This document shows, one piece after another, positions 25,790 to 37,061 of a stretch of 64,000 bases of DNA. Source of the stretch: Shinella yambaruensis (lineage in GTDB: Bacteria; Pseudomonadota; Alphaproteobacteria; Rhizobiales; Rhizobiaceae). The position numbers and the translations under genes were made by a program. How positions within the stretch are numbered: position 1 is the first letter of the stretch; each line of letters opens with the position of its first letter. The notes beneath the pieces are model-generated. The model did no database searches. It saw only the letters and a program-made list of their open reading frames with translations, and was not told the DNA's origin. The stretch covers positions 1-64,000 of the forward strand of contig NZ_JALJCK010000014.1 in the NCBI RefSeq assembly GCF_022899355.1. The letters are read 5' to 3'.

Positions 25790-26374
25790 TCAGGGGCGGC
25801 CGCGGTCCAGCACCACGGCATAGTGCGCCGGCGCGTCGCCGGGATTGTCGAAGACATGGCCCTCGGTGATGCTCATGTAGAGGCAATCGCCGGGGCGCAG
25901 GTCATGCACCGTCTCGCGAAGGGTCATGCGCAGGCGGCCCGAAAACAGCCAGACATGCTGCGTCATGCCCGCCCTGGCCGTTTCCGGCGGATAGGCGATG
26001 CGCGCGCCCGGCGGAAACGTCACCTCGATCACCTCGACGCGCGAGGCCGTGTTGGGCGCCGAGACGGCGCGGCGCTGGTAGCCCGTCTCGGGATCCCGCC
26101 AGACCACCTGGTCCTCGCGCCGCGACAGGGGATCGCCCGCCTCCCCGGAAAAGGCGAAGAAGGCGGAGAGCGTCAGGTCCAGCGCCGCGCAGAGCCTTGC
26201 AAGCAGCTGCGCCGTCGGGCTCGCCTCGCCGCGCTCGATGCGCGAGATCATCGCCCGGCTCACGCCGGAGGCCCCGGCGAGATCGTCCAGCGTCAGGCCG
26301 CGCGCCGTGCGCAGCAGCCGCACCCGCTCGCCGATGGCACTTTCCAGAGGGTCGATTCCATTTTCCATTATCAT
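25790..26374 (-). CDS. XRE-cupin transcriptional regulator
   Basis: A 194-residue protein. An N-terminal HTH_3 domain (IGERVRLLRTARGLTLDDLAGASGVSRAMISRIERGEASPT, about 14-54) is joined to a C-terminal cupin_2 barrel (about 110-190: VTFPPGARIAYPP, LRPGDCLYMSITEGHVFDNPGD). These regulators sense small ligands and usually control a neighbouring transporter or catabolic gene. It is divergent from an MFS gene, and inverted repeats overlap its start region. The ATG at 26374 has GGGAG nine bases upstream; a second ATG two codons on is possible. Confidence 0.9.
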   Translation of the reverse strand: MIMENGIDPLESAIGERVRLLRTARGLTLDDLAGASGVSRAMISRIERGEASPTAQLLARLCAALDLTLSAFFAFSGEAGDPLSRREDQVVWRDPETGYQRRAVSAPNTASRVEVIEVTFPPGARIAYPPETARAGMTQHVWLFSGRLRMTLRETVHDLRPGDCLYMSITEGHVFDNPGDAPAHYAVVLDRGRP

Positions 26375-26397
26375 GGAATAATTCTCCCTTATAATGG
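26363..26397. promoter_or_regulatory. Inverted-repeat operator candidate for the XRE-cupin regulator
   Basis: TTCCAT-TATC-ATGGAA (26363-26378) is a perfect inverted repeat overlapping the regulator's own start codon. CCATTAT at 26365-26371 also pairs with ATAATGG at 26391-26397. Overlapping TCCATTAT-type half-sites in the divergent region suggest autoregulation. Confidence 0.55.
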
Positions 26398-26508
26398 AGT
26401 CAACGGGCAAACCCGTCCCGAAAATATTTTCCGGCCATGCCGCTCCGGCGACAATGCGACATCCTCCCGCCGGATAAGGTGCCGCAGCGAGAATCGGAGG
26501 GCGGGCGG

Positions 26509-27759
26509 ATGACGGGTGAAGCACAGCGGGCGTCCTCGCTCTTTTCCATCACCGCCATCGTCGTTTCGATGACCTTCGTCGCCATCGGCAACGGGGTGAT
26601 GCTGGCCTATGTGCCCTATGTGCTGTCGCAGGCCGGTGCGCCCTCCTGGACGCCGGGCGCGGCCGTCACGGCGATCGCCTTCGGCGGGCTGGTCGGCTGC
26701 GTCATCGCCGGTCCCGTCATCCGCCGCGTCGGCCATGCCCGCGCCTTTTCCTGCTCGCTGGCGCTGGTCATCATCGCCGCCTTCCTCGTCGCGCTCGGCG
26801 TCAACCCGATCCTGTGGATCCTCGCCCGCGGCCTCTACGGCGTGGCCGGCAACGCGAACTTCATCATCGCCCAGAGCTGGCTGAACCATGCCAGCGACAA
26901 CCGCTGGCGCGGCAAGGCCATGTCCTTCTTCTACATGGCCTATGTGCTGGGGCTCGGCATCGGTGCCTGGCTGTTCGGCCGCATGCCGGCGGACGGCAAC
27001 CTCGCCCCGCTCGTCACCATCTTCGTCACCACGATCGCCCTGCTGCCGATCGGCCTCACCAAGCTGCCCACCCCGCCGGCGCCCGCCCGGGTCAGCGTCG
27101 ACTTCGCCATGGCCTGGCGCAACTCGCCGGTCGCGCTGATCGGCGTGCTGGCCGCCGGCGGCCTTTCCATGGTGGTGCAGGGTTTCACCCCGATCTACGC
27201 CGCCACCAACAAGGTCGGCCAGGCGGATGTCGCGCTCCTGATGTTCGTCATGCAGTTCGGCCTCATCTTCGTGCAATACCCGCTCGGCACGCTCTCCGAC
27301 CGCATCGACCGGCGCATCGTGCTGATCGCCACCTGCCTGCTGATCGCCGGCACCGCGGTCGCCGCCCTCTTCGTCTCCTTCCAGGCCTTCGTCGTCCTGA
27401 TGATCGTCTTCGCGCTCTGGGCGGGCGCCGTCGAGAGCGTCTATTCGATCGCCAATGCCCATGCCAACGACCGGACCGACCCGGAGGACTTCGTGCCGCT
27501 CGCCTCGACGCTGCTCGTTGCCTGGTCGACCTCGGCGACGCTGGTTCCGCTGGCCGTGACGGCGCTGACGCCGGCTTTCGGCCCGAAGACCTTCATCTAT
27601 GCCGCCATGGCCGTGGCGCTCGCCTATGCCGCCTTCGTCGCCCAGCGCCTGCGCCTGCGCGAGACGGTGCCGCCGGAGGCGCGGGAGACCTTCGAGATCC
27701 GAAGCGCCCAGGTGCCGAATGCCGGCGCGCTCGTCGAAGGCGAAAAAGCCCCGGAATAG
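26509..27759 (+). CDS. MFS transporter
   Basis: A 416-residue major facilitator protein with twelve hydrophobic segments. Between helices 2 and 3 it has [18 protein letters not shown], and in the second half [24 protein letters not shown], the two repeats of the MFS loop signature. The arrangement resembles the YcaD/YfcJ-like putative transporter group. The substrate is unknown. GGAGGGCGGGCGG precedes the ATG. It is divergent from the XRE-cupin regulator, which probably controls it. Confidence 0.9.
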   Translation: MTGEAQRASSLFSITAIVVSMTFVAIGNGVMLAYVPYVLSQAGAPSWTPGAAVTAIAFGGLVGCVIAGPVIRRVGHARAFSCSLALVIIAAFLVALGVNPILWILARGLYGVAGNANFIIAQSWLNHASDNRWRGKAMSFFYMAYVLGLGIGAWLFGRMPADGNLAPLVTIFVTTIALLPIGLTKLPTPPAPARVSVDFAMAWRNSPVALIGVLAAGGLSMVVQGFTPIYAATNKVGQADVALLMFVMQFGLIFVQYPLGTLSDRIDRRIVLIATCLLIAGTAVAALFVSFQAFVVLMIVFALWAGAVESVYSIANAHANDRTDPEDFVPLASTLLVAWSTSATLVPLAVTALTPAFGPKTFIYAAMAVALAYAAFVAQRLRLRETVPPEARETFEIRSAQVPNAGALVEGEKAPE

Positions 27760-27820
27760 CGGCGTTCGCGCGCACGAAACCCTTCATTTACCGCTTTGCG
27801 GGAATCTTCCCCGCTGCTAT

Positions 27821-29653
<1,833 letters not shown>

Positions 29654-29685
29654 AGGCCGGCACCGCTGCCCTGTATCAGAACCCG

Positions 29686-29720
29686 AAAGCCCCGGATGCC
29701 CCTGCATCCGGGGCTTTCTC
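29686..29720 (+). terminator. Rho-independent terminator after lepA
   Basis: AAAGCCCCGGATGC (29686-29699), a 4-nt loop, then GCATCCGGGGCTTT (29704-29717): a perfect 14-bp stem ending in TTTCTC, 33 nt after the lepA stop. Confidence 0.92.
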
Positions 29721-30498
29721 GCGATTGGAGGCAAGGGTTGTGCCGTGCGGGTGGATCCTCGGGTCGAGCCCGAGGATGACGGAGGGGAGGAGAAGCCCGG
29801 GACCCCATGGAACGGCACGGCATGCGGAACCGCTGCCTTCATCCGCCCCCCTTCCTTCTGTCGTCATCCTCGGGCTCGACCCGAGGATCCATCCGCACGG
29901 CACACCCTCTCCTCCCCGAAAAAACACGCCCCGTTTTCCCCGCCCGCCAGATCCGTGCCTACAATCCTCCCGTTCCGCCACGGATACGCTGCCAGGCGTG
30001 GCAGTGAGGCGGGGCCGGCGCTTGTGGCGGGGGAAGGACGTGAGCCCGCACCGCAAGGGCCTGCGGAAAATGGTCTCCCTCCGGCGACACGGGGGAAGCG
30101 GCGGGGCGTCGGACCGACCCTGCCGTTTCATGCCCCGGACGGCGCGCCGGGCGTGCCTGTGCGGCACACAAGGGGGCCGGGTCCGGCGGATGCGTCGGCA
30201 TCGTCCGCCGGGGTGAAGCTTCTCCGGGAAGGGTGCGAGAGCGCCTTTCCGTCCGCAATCGCCATGGCGCGCGATCGCGGATGCCAAAACGGAGACGCCC
30301 ATCCCGGAAACCGGCGACAGACATCCACGGGTCCGGCCCCTGCAGAGGGACCGCAGTCGCGGGCAAAAACCGCCGAACGGGGCGCTGAAAGGTGCCGCAG
30401 ATACAATTTTTCAGATGAGGCAGCTTCCAGCGCCCCGTCCGATGCTCTTTGACAACCCCACGGGCGAGATCCGCCGCGTGGACCGTGGCGCATGGACT
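29721..30498. repeat. Gene-free stretch with a palindromic repeat pair
   Basis: No supported gene lies in these 778 bases. Two inverted copies of a repeat occur at about 29741-29785 and 29861-29903. Each contains the internal palindrome TCCTCGGGTCGAGCCCGAGGA, imperfect at the centre, flanked by GTGCCGTGCGG and GATGACGG. This CCTCGGG-rich element is a common type of intergenic repeat in Rhizobiaceae. From 29904 to 30498 I see only GC-rich sequence without a ribosome-binding site or a family match in any frame. Confidence 0.7.
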
Positions 30499-31215
30499 TC
30501 AGGCATTCTCGTAGAGCTGCTGTCCCGTCCGCAGCGCGGCGTCCAGCCGGCCGCCCTCGGGGAAGATCGCCAGCGTTTCGGGTTTCTCCACGCCCGCCAC
30601 CAGCCGGTGACAGGTCTCGGCGGGGCCGAGCACGGTGGTGACGGGGATGACGCCGGCCCAGATCGGCAGGGCGAAATCCGCCTCGTCGTCGCCGACGCCC
30701 TTGGCGCGCACCTTGGCCGCCGCCTCGTCGATCGGCATGGCGATGATCGTCGTCGCCTTGGCCTCCTGCGGCGTGAGGGGGCGCAACAGCGCGCTGCGGC
30801 CCGGATAGAAGCGGTCGACGACGTCGCGCATCGCCTCGATCTTCTCCGCCGGGTCCTCGACGAGCCGCGCCGTGCCGAAGCACATGGCGGAGCGGTAGTT
30901 GGCCGAATGGTTGAAGCCGGAGCGGGCGAGCACCAGCCCGTCGAGATGGGCGACGGTGAGGCAGGCGGGCGTGCCGGCCTTCAGGTGCCGCAGCATGCGG
31001 CTGGCGGAGGAACCGTGCCAGTAGAGCGTGTCGCCCCTGCGCCAGAAGAGCGTGGGCGTCGCATAGGGCTGGCCGTCGATGACATAGGCGACGTGACAGA
31101 GCATGGCGGCGTCGAGAATGGCATGGACGCTTTCGCGGTCATAGCTGCCGCGCTCGTGCATGCGCTTGACGCGGTTGCGCGGGGTGACGGGATAGGCGGC
31201 GGTCTCGGTGCTCAT
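30499..31215 (-). CDS. Pyridoxamine 5'-phosphate oxidase-family protein (flavin/F420-type split barrel)
   Basis: A 238-residue protein of the PNPOx-like split-barrel family. MLCHVAYVIDGQPYATPTLFWRRGDTLYWHGSSASRMLRHL (about 38-78) and VLARSGFNHSANYRSAMCFGTARLVEDPAEKIEAMRDVVDRFYPGR (about 94-140) are typical of FMN-binding nitroimidazole-resistance/PNPOx-related proteins, which suggests oxidoreductase activity or cofactor binding rather than canonical PdxH. It is divergent from a PdxR-type GntR/aminotransferase regulator, a pairing often seen, so PLP-responsive control is plausible. GGAG-type spacing before ATG 31215 is weak. Confidence 0.85.
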   Translation of the reverse strand: MSTETAAYPVTPRNRVKRMHERGSYDRESVHAILDAAMLCHVAYVIDGQPYATPTLFWRRGDTLYWHGSSASRMLRHLKAGTPACLTVAHLDGLVLARSGFNHSANYRSAMCFGTARLVEDPAEKIEAMRDVVDRFYPGRSALLRPLTPQEAKATTIIAMPIDEAAAKVRAKGVGDDEADFALPIWAGVIPVTTVLGPAETCHRLVAGVEKPETLAIFPEGGRLDAALRTGQQLYENA

Positions 31216-31258
31216 CTGCGGGGCTTGCCTTTCAAGGGAGAGGCCGCCATGGTGCGCC

Positions 31259-32689
31259 ATGGCATTGGATCGAAAAAGCACCAATTCCGAGCAAAAAATT
31301 CGGACCATTCTGCCGGACTGGTCCTCGCTCGTTCCCGTTCTTCCGGCGGCGGGCCGGCGCACGCCGGCGCTCTACCGCGAACTGCGGCGGCTGATCGAGG
31401 CGGGGGACATTCCGCCCGGCAGCAAGCTGCCGCCGACGCGGGACCTCGCGCAGCGGCTGAAGACCTCGCGCGGCAGCGTGGTCGCCGCCTTCGAGACACT
31501 GATCGCCGAGGGCTTCGCGGTCGCCCGCACCGGGGCCGGCACCTTCGTTGCCGACCGGGTGCCGACGATGAGGCCGACGGAACCGGTCGAGCGGGAGAGA
31601 CACGCCCCGACAATGCCGCTGCCCGGCACGCTCGGCGTCGCCATGGCCGACGCACGCACGCTGAAACAGTTCCGCACGCTGCTGGCGCGCCATCTCGCCC
31701 GGCCGGGCCCCGAGCACTTCCACTATGGCGATCCGCGCGGCGGCGAAGCGCTGCGCCAGGCGGTCGCCGCCTATCTCCGGCAGGCGCGCGGCGTGCGCTG
31801 CGCGGCGCGCTCGATCGTCATCACCACGGGCACGCAGCAGGGCATCGACCTCGTCATCCGCAGCGCGCTGGCGCCGGGCGACCGGGTGATGATCGAGGAC
31901 CCGTGCTATCCGAGCGCCCGGGCGGCCTTTTCCGGCAACGGCCTGGTGCTCTGCGGCCTTGCCGTCGACGGCGAGGGGGCGGATATCGCCCTGGCGGCAC
32001 CGGGCGCCCGCGCGGTCTATGTCACGCCGTCGCACCAGTTCCCGCTCGGCGTCACCATGAGCATGCGCCGGCGGCTCGCCCTGATCGACTGGGCGCGGGA
32101 GACCGGCGGCTGGATCATCGAGGACGACTATGACAGCGAGTTCCGCTTCGCCGGGCCGCCGCTCGCCGCCATGCAGGGCATGGATGACAGCGGGCGCGTG
32201 ATCTATCTCGGCACCTTCTCCAAGGTGCTCTTCCCGGGCCTCAGGCTCGGTTATGCCGTCATTCCCGATCCGCTGCTCGAGACGGTGGTGGCGCTGCGCG
32301 GCCGCAGCGACCGCAGCCCGCCGACGCTGGCCGAGGCCGCCCTCACCGACCTCATCCGCGAGGGCCACTTCGCCGCGCATCTGCGCCGCGCCCGGCGGCA
32401 GGCGCAGGCGGCACGCGACGCGCTGGTGGCCGGGCTCTCGACGGCGGGCGCGCTTTCGGTCGGCGTGCCGGACCAGGGCCTGCACCTCGTCGCCGGCCTG
32501 CCGGCCGCGCTTGCCGATACGGATGCGGTGGAGATTGCCGCGCGCGCCGGGCTCGGCGTGCGGGCGCTGTCGGCCATGGCCGTCACCAATCCGCCGCGGC
32601 AGGGCCTGGTCATCGGCTTTTCCGGCTTCGCCCCGGAAATCCTCAAGACCGCCGCATCGCGATTCGCGGCGGCGCTGTCCGGGTCCTAA
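31259..32689 (+). CDS. MocR/PdxR-type regulator (GntR HTH fused to aminotransferase domain)
   Basis: A 476-residue fusion. The GntR winged helix occupies about 35-105 (TPALYRELRRLIEAGDIPPGSKLPPTRDLAQRLKTSRGSVVAAFETLIAEGF). The rest is a class I/II aminotransferase fold, with DDYDSEF (PLP-ring Asp region) and the PLP-binding lysine Lys322 in TFSKVLFPGLRLGY. MocR proteins use PLP as an effector; PdxR activates PLP-synthesis genes. Divergent transcription from the PNPOx-family gene across 43 nt suggests that this gene is its target. The ATG at 31259 is used; the ribosome-binding site is not obvious. Confidence 0.93.
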   Translation: MALDRKSTNSEQKIRTILPDWSSLVPVLPAAGRRTPALYRELRRLIEAGDIPPGSKLPPTRDLAQRLKTSRGSVVAAFETLIAEGFAVARTGAGTFVADRVPTMRPTEPVERERHAPTMPLPGTLGVAMADARTLKQFRTLLARHLARPGPEHFHYGDPRGGEALRQAVAAYLRQARGVRCAARSIVITTGTQQGIDLVIRSALAPGDRVMIEDPCYPSARAAFSGNGLVLCGLAVDGEGADIALAAPGARAVYVTPSHQFPLGVTMSMRRRLALIDWARETGGWIIEDDYDSEFRFAGPPLAAMQGMDDSGRVIYLGTFSKVLFPGLRLGYAVIPDPLLETVVALRGRSDRSPPTLAEAALTDLIREGHFAAHLRRARRQAQAARDALVAGLSTAGALSVGVPDQGLHLVAGLPAALADTDAVEIAARAGLGVRALSAMAVTNPPRQGLVIGFSGFAPEILKTAASRFAAALSGS

Positions 32690-32702
32690 GGCCGTATCCG
32701 CT

Positions 32703-33428
32703 TCAGGCGACCCGGCGGGTTGCGGCGGCGGCGATCGTCGCCACCCAGGCCCGCGCGATGGCAAGGCCCGTGGCGTCGGCGCGCGGGCCGTTCTCGTCGG
32801 CCAGCGCGGCACGCCGTGCAAGCCAGCCGGGCTGGAGCGTCTCGATGAGCTGCGGGAAGGTCTCCGCCCAGCCGTCCACCACCGCGCGGCTCGCCTCGAA
32901 ATGGAACTGGGTGCCGTAGGTGGCGCGGCCGATGCGGAAAGCCTGGTTCTCGGCGGCACCGTTGGTGGCGAGGCGCACGGCCTTGTCCGGCAGCGTGAAC
33001 GTGTCGCTGTGCCACTGGAAGATCGGGAATGCGCCGGCCGCCGCCGACAGGACCGGATCGCCGGCGCCGTCCTTCGTCAGCGCCACCGTGCACCAGCCGA
33101 ATTCCGGCGCCGCGCCGATCAGGTTCTCCGCGCCATAGGCCCGGGCGAGAAGCTGGCTGCCGAGACAGACGCCGAGCACCGATTTGTCCGCGTCGCCGAA
33201 GCGGCGCATCAGCGCGGCGAGCGCCGGCAGGTAGCCGTGGCGTTCGTCGTCGCGGGCGTTCTGCGGGCCGCCCATGACGACGATGGCATCATGGGCCGCG
33301 TCGTCCGCCGGGATGGTGTCGCCGGCATGGGGGCGGCAGAGGTCGATCTCGGCGCCCGCCTCGTCCAGCGCGACGCCGATCTGCCCGAGCAGCGTCACCT
33401 TGTCGTTTTCCACCACCAGCACGCGCAT
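32703..33428 (-). CDS. Class I glutamine amidotransferase-like protein (GuaA N-terminal type)
   Basis: A 241-residue GATase1 protein. The nucleophile is in SVLGVCLGSQLLARAYGA, and TQFHFEASR carries the catalytic His with a following Glu, in the order of GMP-synthase-type amidotransferases. VVMGGPQNA matches the oxyanion loop. It is a stand-alone domain without a synthetase partner, as in YfeJ/gamma-glutamyl-hydrolase-like proteins, so the ammonia acceptor or hydrolysed substrate is unknown. It ends 13 nt from the convergent MocR gene. Confidence 0.87.
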   Translation of the reverse strand: MRVLVVENDKVTLLGQIGVALDEAGAEIDLCRPHAGDTIPADDAAHDAIVVMGGPQNARDDERHGYLPALAALMRRFGDADKSVLGVCLGSQLLARAYGAENLIGAAPEFGWCTVALTKDGAGDPVLSAAAGAFPIFQWHSDTFTLPDKAVRLATNGAAENQAFRIGRATYGTQFHFEASRAVVDGWAETFPQLIETLQPGWLARRAALADENGPRADATGLAIARAWVATIAAAATRRVA

Positions 33429-33493
33429 GCGATACTCCCATTCTTCGACATGGCGCGAGACAAACACGGCCCTCCCCTTCATTCAAGGGCCAA

Positions 33494-33526
33494 ACAAAAA
33501 GAACCCGGCTCTTTCGAGCCGGGCAA
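33494..33526 (-). terminator. Rho-independent terminator (minus strand)
   Basis: CCCGGCTC (33504-33511), loop, GAGCCGGG (33516-33523). Read on the minus strand it is followed by TTCTTTTTG. It ends the 58-codon secreted-protein gene. Confidence 0.85.
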
Positions 33527-33555
33527 GTCGGGGGAGGATCGACGGAAGGAAGGGA

Positions 33556-33732
33556 TCAGTGGCAGACGCGGATCTTCTTGACGATGACGTTGCCGTAGTA
33601 GTCGTAGGACTTCACCTTCTTGATGAAGCAGGAGGGCTGGTAGCCGTAGCTGTAGTAACCGGCCTGCGAGGGGGCCGCGAAGGAAACGGCGGCAACGAGG
33701 GCGACGGTGGCGGAAACGATGATCTTGCGCAT
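33556..33732 (-). CDS. Small secreted Tyr/Lys-rich protein (58 aa)
   Basis: A 58-residue protein with a Sec signal peptide (MRKIIVSATVALVAAVSFAA, cleavage after SQA near residue 24). The mature part is 34 residues, rich in Tyr and Lys, with two cysteines (35 and 57) that could form a disulfide. GGAGA precedes the ATG, and a clear terminator follows the stop. No family is recognised; short secreted proteins of this kind are common in Rhizobiales. The periplasm is the probable location. Confidence 0.8.
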   Translation of the reverse strand: MRKIIVSATVALVAAVSFAAPSQAGYYSYGYQPSCFIKKVKSYDYYGNVIVKKIRVCH

Positions 33733-33828
33733 GGGGTCTCTCCTGATCGGTTGGGGATGAGCCTCTCTCATCCGGTGATCAGAAGGTCTCACATCGCCCC
33801 GCCCCGCGCTGTTCCTCGGGAAACAGGG

Positions 33829-34257
33829 TCAGGGATAGATGACGCCCTTGCGCAGGATGACATTGGCATAGAGCCGCGGCTCGCTGGTCTGCACCAGCGT
33901 GTGGGCGGCGCGCACGCGGCCATAGAAGTCGGCACCGACGAGCGGCACGACCGCGCGATCCGGCGCATGGCGGGCGCAGCAGTCGATGATCTCGCGGTGC
34001 ACGGGCTCCAGCGTGTCGCGCTCCTGGCGGAAGGTGGAGCGGAAGATCGCCTCCTCGACGAAATCGTCGATCGGCAGCACCGAAAGCACGGCATTGAGCG
34101 CGGGGACGAGCGGCACGCCGTCAAGGCGGATAAGGCGGCGGGCGTGCTCGACGCCCGGATAGTTGCCGTCGACGATGGCGATCTCGTCGCCGTGGCCCAT
34201 GGCGCGCAGCGTCGCGAGCAGCTCCGGGCCCAGGATGGGGTCAAGACCTTTCAGCAT
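33829..34257 (-). CDS. RbsD/FucU-family sugar mutarotase
   Basis: A 142-residue protein with the RbsD/FucU signatures: MLKGLDPILGPELLATLRAMGHGDEIAIVDGNYP (His in MGHGDEI and Asp in VDGNYP) and the C-terminal YANVILRKGVIYP. These enzymes interconvert anomers of fucose or ribose. It starts directly after the ROK regulator stop (34258) on the same strand, so it is co-transcribed with it beside the fructose ABC operon. It may supply the sugar anomer used by the importer or kinase. Confidence 0.92.
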   Translation of the reverse strand: MLKGLDPILGPELLATLRAMGHGDEIAIVDGNYPGVEHARRLIRLDGVPLVPALNAVLSVLPIDDFVEEAIFRSTFRQERDTLEPVHREIIDCCARHAPDRAVVPLVGADFYGRVRAAHTLVQTSEPRLYANVILRKGVIYP

Positions 34258-35487
34258 TCAGGCAAGCTCCTTGAAGAGGACGTTCTGGTCCGGAAGATAG
34301 CGGGAAAAGAGCGGCAGGCTGGCTCCGCCGATCGAGCGCGCGGCGCTGCCGACCGCGCCCTCGACGATCTCGGGCAGGGTGACGCCCTGGAGGTCGAGGC
34401 GGGCGACGGCGGCCTGCGTCGCCGCGACCACGCGCTCGCGCACCCAGGCGGGAAAGCCGCCGTCGATGATGACGGCGGAGAAATCGATGACGGAGGCGGA
34501 GGCGACCACGGCCTGGGCAAGCGCGGCCGCCGTGTCCTCGATCCAGATTGCGAGCGGCGCACCGAAATCGATCCATCCGTCCGGCGAATACCAGAGCGGT
34601 TTGGGATCGATGCCATGCTCGCGCAGCAGGTTTTCCAGGCGGTAGATCGAGGCGATCTTCAGGAGCTGCACCGTCTCGCCGTCACGACCCTGCACCGGCA
34701 GGGGGCCGATGGCGCCGGCCGTGCCGGTGCGGCCCGTGAAGAGCGCCGAATTCAGCACCACGCCGCCGCCGATGAAGGAGCCGATGAAGAGATAGAGGAA
34801 ATCGGGATATTGCGGGCCGAGGCCGAAGACGAGCTCGGCGGCGCAGGCGCTCGTCGCGTCGTTCTGCAGCACGACGGGATAGGGCACGCGGCTTGCGATC
34901 TCCGCCCCGAGGTCGACGCCGCGCCACTGGTCCATGTCGGCCTGCGGCGCGCCCACTTCGCTCGCCCAGCTCCAGAGCTCGAACGGCGCGGCGACGCCGA
35001 AGCCGGCGATGCGGGCGCGCTCCTCCGGCGTGATCGCGGCCTCCAGCTCGGCAAGCCCCTCCACGACGAAGGCGAGCAGCGGGCCGGGCATCGGATAGGG
35101 GTAAGTCCGGCGCACCTGCCGGCGGATGCCGCCGACGAAATCCATCATGACGATATCGGCGCTGCGGCGGCCGATCTTCAGGCCGAAGGAATAGACCGCA
35201 TCGGGATTGAGCCGCATGGGCACGGAGGGCTGGCCGACCTTGCCGCGCATCGGCTCGCCGCGCATCAAAAGCCCCTCCGCCTCCAGCGCGCGCATGATGA
35301 CGGTGACGGTCTGGGCGGAAAGGCCGCTGCGCCGGGCGATCTCGGCCTTCGACAGGCTACCGTGCCGGCGCACCAGCGACATGACCAGGCGTTCGTTATA
35401 GGCCCGGACGCGCACCTGGTTCGCGCCCCCGCTCGGATCGAGGATTTCGGCCGGCACGGCGTGTGCCGTCGCGTCCTTTCTGATCAT
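34258..35487 (-). CDS. frcR: ROK-family transcriptional repressor of the fructose ABC operon (FrcR)
   Basis: A 409-residue ROK protein. The N-terminal wHTH reads LVMSLVRRHGSLSKAEIARRSGLSAQTVTVIMRALEAEGLL (about 35-75). The ROK sugar-binding domain includes FGLKIGRRSADIVMMDFVGG, QNDATSACAAELVFG and GSFIGGGVVLNSALFTGRTGTAGAIG. The zinc-site cysteines of active ROK kinases are absent in the corresponding loop, as in repressors. A GGGAGGAGACG ribosome-binding site precedes ATG 35487. It is divergent from frcB, with an inverted-repeat operator between them, matching the Sinorhizobium frcR-frcBCAK layout. Confidence 0.88.
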   Translation of the reverse strand: MIRKDATAHAVPAEILDPSGGANQVRVRAYNERLVMSLVRRHGSLSKAEIARRSGLSAQTVTVIMRALEAEGLLMRGEPMRGKVGQPSVPMRLNPDAVYSFGLKIGRRSADIVMMDFVGGIRRQVRRTYPYPMPGPLLAFVVEGLAELEAAITPEERARIAGFGVAAPFELWSWASEVGAPQADMDQWRGVDLGAEIASRVPYPVVLQNDATSACAAELVFGLGPQYPDFLYLFIGSFIGGGVVLNSALFTGRTGTAGAIGPLPVQGRDGETVQLLKIASIYRLENLLREHGIDPKPLWYSPDGWIDFGAPLAIWIEDTAAALAQAVVASASVIDFSAVIIDGGFPAWVRERVVAATQAAVARLDLQGVTLPEIVEGAVGSAARSIGGASLPLFSRYLPDQNVLFKELA

Positions 35488-35611
35488 CGTCTCCTCCCGT
35501 GCCGGACCGGGCGCCCGCGCCCTTTCCGGTCCTCTTATCGGCTGGCGTTCCGCTCTTCCACCGGAAACGCGCAGCCGGGCTTTTCGCCCGATCTTTCCTG
35601 CAGCATGCCAC

Positions 35612-35648
35612 ATCGAATTAATAATTCAATTCGATTTATTTATTGACA
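35612..35648 (+). promoter_or_regulatory. ROK-repressor operator and frc promoter -35
   Basis: ATCGAATT (35612-35619) and AATTCGAT (35628-35635) form a perfect inverted repeat with an 8-bp AT-rich centre. TTGACA, a consensus -35 hexamer for frcB, follows at 35643-35648. The -10 is weak. The site is well placed for FrcR to block RNA polymerase and to autoregulate. Confidence 0.8.
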
Positions 35649-35775
35649 GGCATTTCTTTTGGTGTTCTCTTTATGGCCGGAAGCAAGGATCGGCCGGCGG
35701 AGGAGCCGCCCGCCACCCTGCGACCGGATGGCCCCAGGAGAGGGGTGCATCCCGTTTTGTCCTTGGGAGGATCTT

Positions 35776-36801
35776 ATGAAGAAAACCGTGATTTCCGCCG
35801 CTCTCGGCGCGCTTGCGCTCGGCGTCGCCTTTGCCGCGCCGGCCTCCGCCGCCGATGTCGGCGCCTGCCTGATCACCAAGACCGACACCAACCCGTTCTT
35901 CGTCAAGATGAAGGAAGGCGCCGAGGCGAAGGCCAAGGAACTTGGCGTGACGCTGAAGTCCTATGCCGGCAAGATCGACGGCGATTCGGAAAGCCAGGTC
36001 GCGGCGATCGAGACCTGCATCGCCGATGGCGCGAAGGGCATCCTGATCGCCGCATCGGACACGAAGGGCATCGTTCCCTCCGTGCAGAAGGCGCGTGACG
36101 CGGGCCTGCTCGTCATCGCGCTCGACACGCCGCTGGAGCCGCTCGACAGCGCCGACATGACCTTTGCCACCGACAACCTGCTCGCCGGCGAACTGATCGG
36201 CAAGTGGGCCGCCGCAACGCTCGGCGATGCCGCCAAGGACGCCAAGATCGCCTTCCTCAACCTGACGCCCTCGCAGCCCTCGGTCGACGTGCTGCGCAAC
36301 CAGGGCTTCATGAAGGGCTTCGGCATCGACGTGAAGGACATTTCCAAGATCGGCGACGAGGACGATGCCCGCATCGTCGGCCACGACGTGACCAACGGCA
36401 ACGAGGAGGGCGGCCGCACCGCCATGGAGAACCTTCTCCAGAAGGATCCGTCCATCAATGTCGTGCACACGATCAACGAACCGGCCGCTGCCGGCGCCTA
36501 TGAAGCGCTGAAGGCCGTCGGCAAGGAAGGCGACGTGCTGATCGTTTCCGTCGACGGCGGTTGCCCGGGCGTGCAGAACGTCGCGGACGGCGTCATCGGC
36601 GCCACCTCGCAGCAGTACCCGCTGATGATGGCGGCCCTCGGCATCGAGGCCATCAAGACCTTCGCCGACACCGGCGAGAAGCCGAAGGCCACCGAAGGCA
36701 AGGACTTCTTCGACACGGGCGTGACGCTCGTCACCGACAAGCCGGCAGCCGGCGTCGAGTCCATCGACACCAAGGCCGGCAAGGACAAGTGCTGGGGCTG
36801 A
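35776..36801 (+). CDS. frcB: Fructose ABC transporter, periplasmic binding protein
   Basis: A 341-residue class 1 sugar-binding protein (RbsB/peripla_BP_4 type). The signal peptide is [20 protein letters not shown], with cleavage near residue 25. Binding-lobe signatures are [45 protein letters not shown] and [19 protein letters not shown]. It delivers fructose, and possibly ribose or mannose, to FrcC. It is the first gene of the operon, has GGGAGG before its ATG, and is followed by a GC-rich hairpin that probably keeps its mRNA more abundant than the downstream genes. Confidence 0.93.
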   Translation: MKKTVISAALGALALGVAFAAPASAADVGACLITKTDTNPFFVKMKEGAEAKAKELGVTLKSYAGKIDGDSESQVAAIETCIADGAKGILIAASDTKGIVPSVQKARDAGLLVIALDTPLEPLDSADMTFATDNLLAGELIGKWAAATLGDAAKDAKIAFLNLTPSQPSVDVLRNQGFMKGFGIDVKDISKIGDEDDARIVGHDVTNGNEEGGRTAMENLLQKDPSINVVHTINEPAAAGAYEALKAVGKEGDVLIVSVDGGCPGVQNVADGVIGATSQQYPLMMAALGIEAIKTFADTGEKPKATEGKDFFDTGVTLVTDKPAAGVESIDTKAGKDKCWG

Positions 36802-36808
36802 TGCCCCC

Positions 36809-36838
36809 GCCGGCCCGGCTTGACCGGGCCGGCTTTCC
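36809..36838 (+). terminator. Intra-operon hairpin after frcB
   Basis: GCCGGCCCGG (36809-36818), loop CTTGA, CCGGGCCGGC (36824-36833), then TTTCC. A perfect 10-bp stem eight bases past the frcB stop, as found between binding-protein and permease genes. It probably acts as a partial terminator or RNA stabiliser. Confidence 0.8.
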
Positions 36839-37061
36839 GCTACGGACGCGGCCCGGGTCGCGGGTAAGACCGACCCTGCTTTGACATTCGCAACAAGACA
36901 TGGGCACCCTTCTCCATGGGGCACGGCAACAGCCGGGGCCGCATAGGGAGGAGACCGCCCGGCGATGGCGGAAGGTGCGCAAGGCGCCCGACCGGTGCGT
37001 CCGTCTACCATTTCATCCGGTCAGCCGCGACGGTCGGCGCCGGAAGGGGAGGAACAGGATC

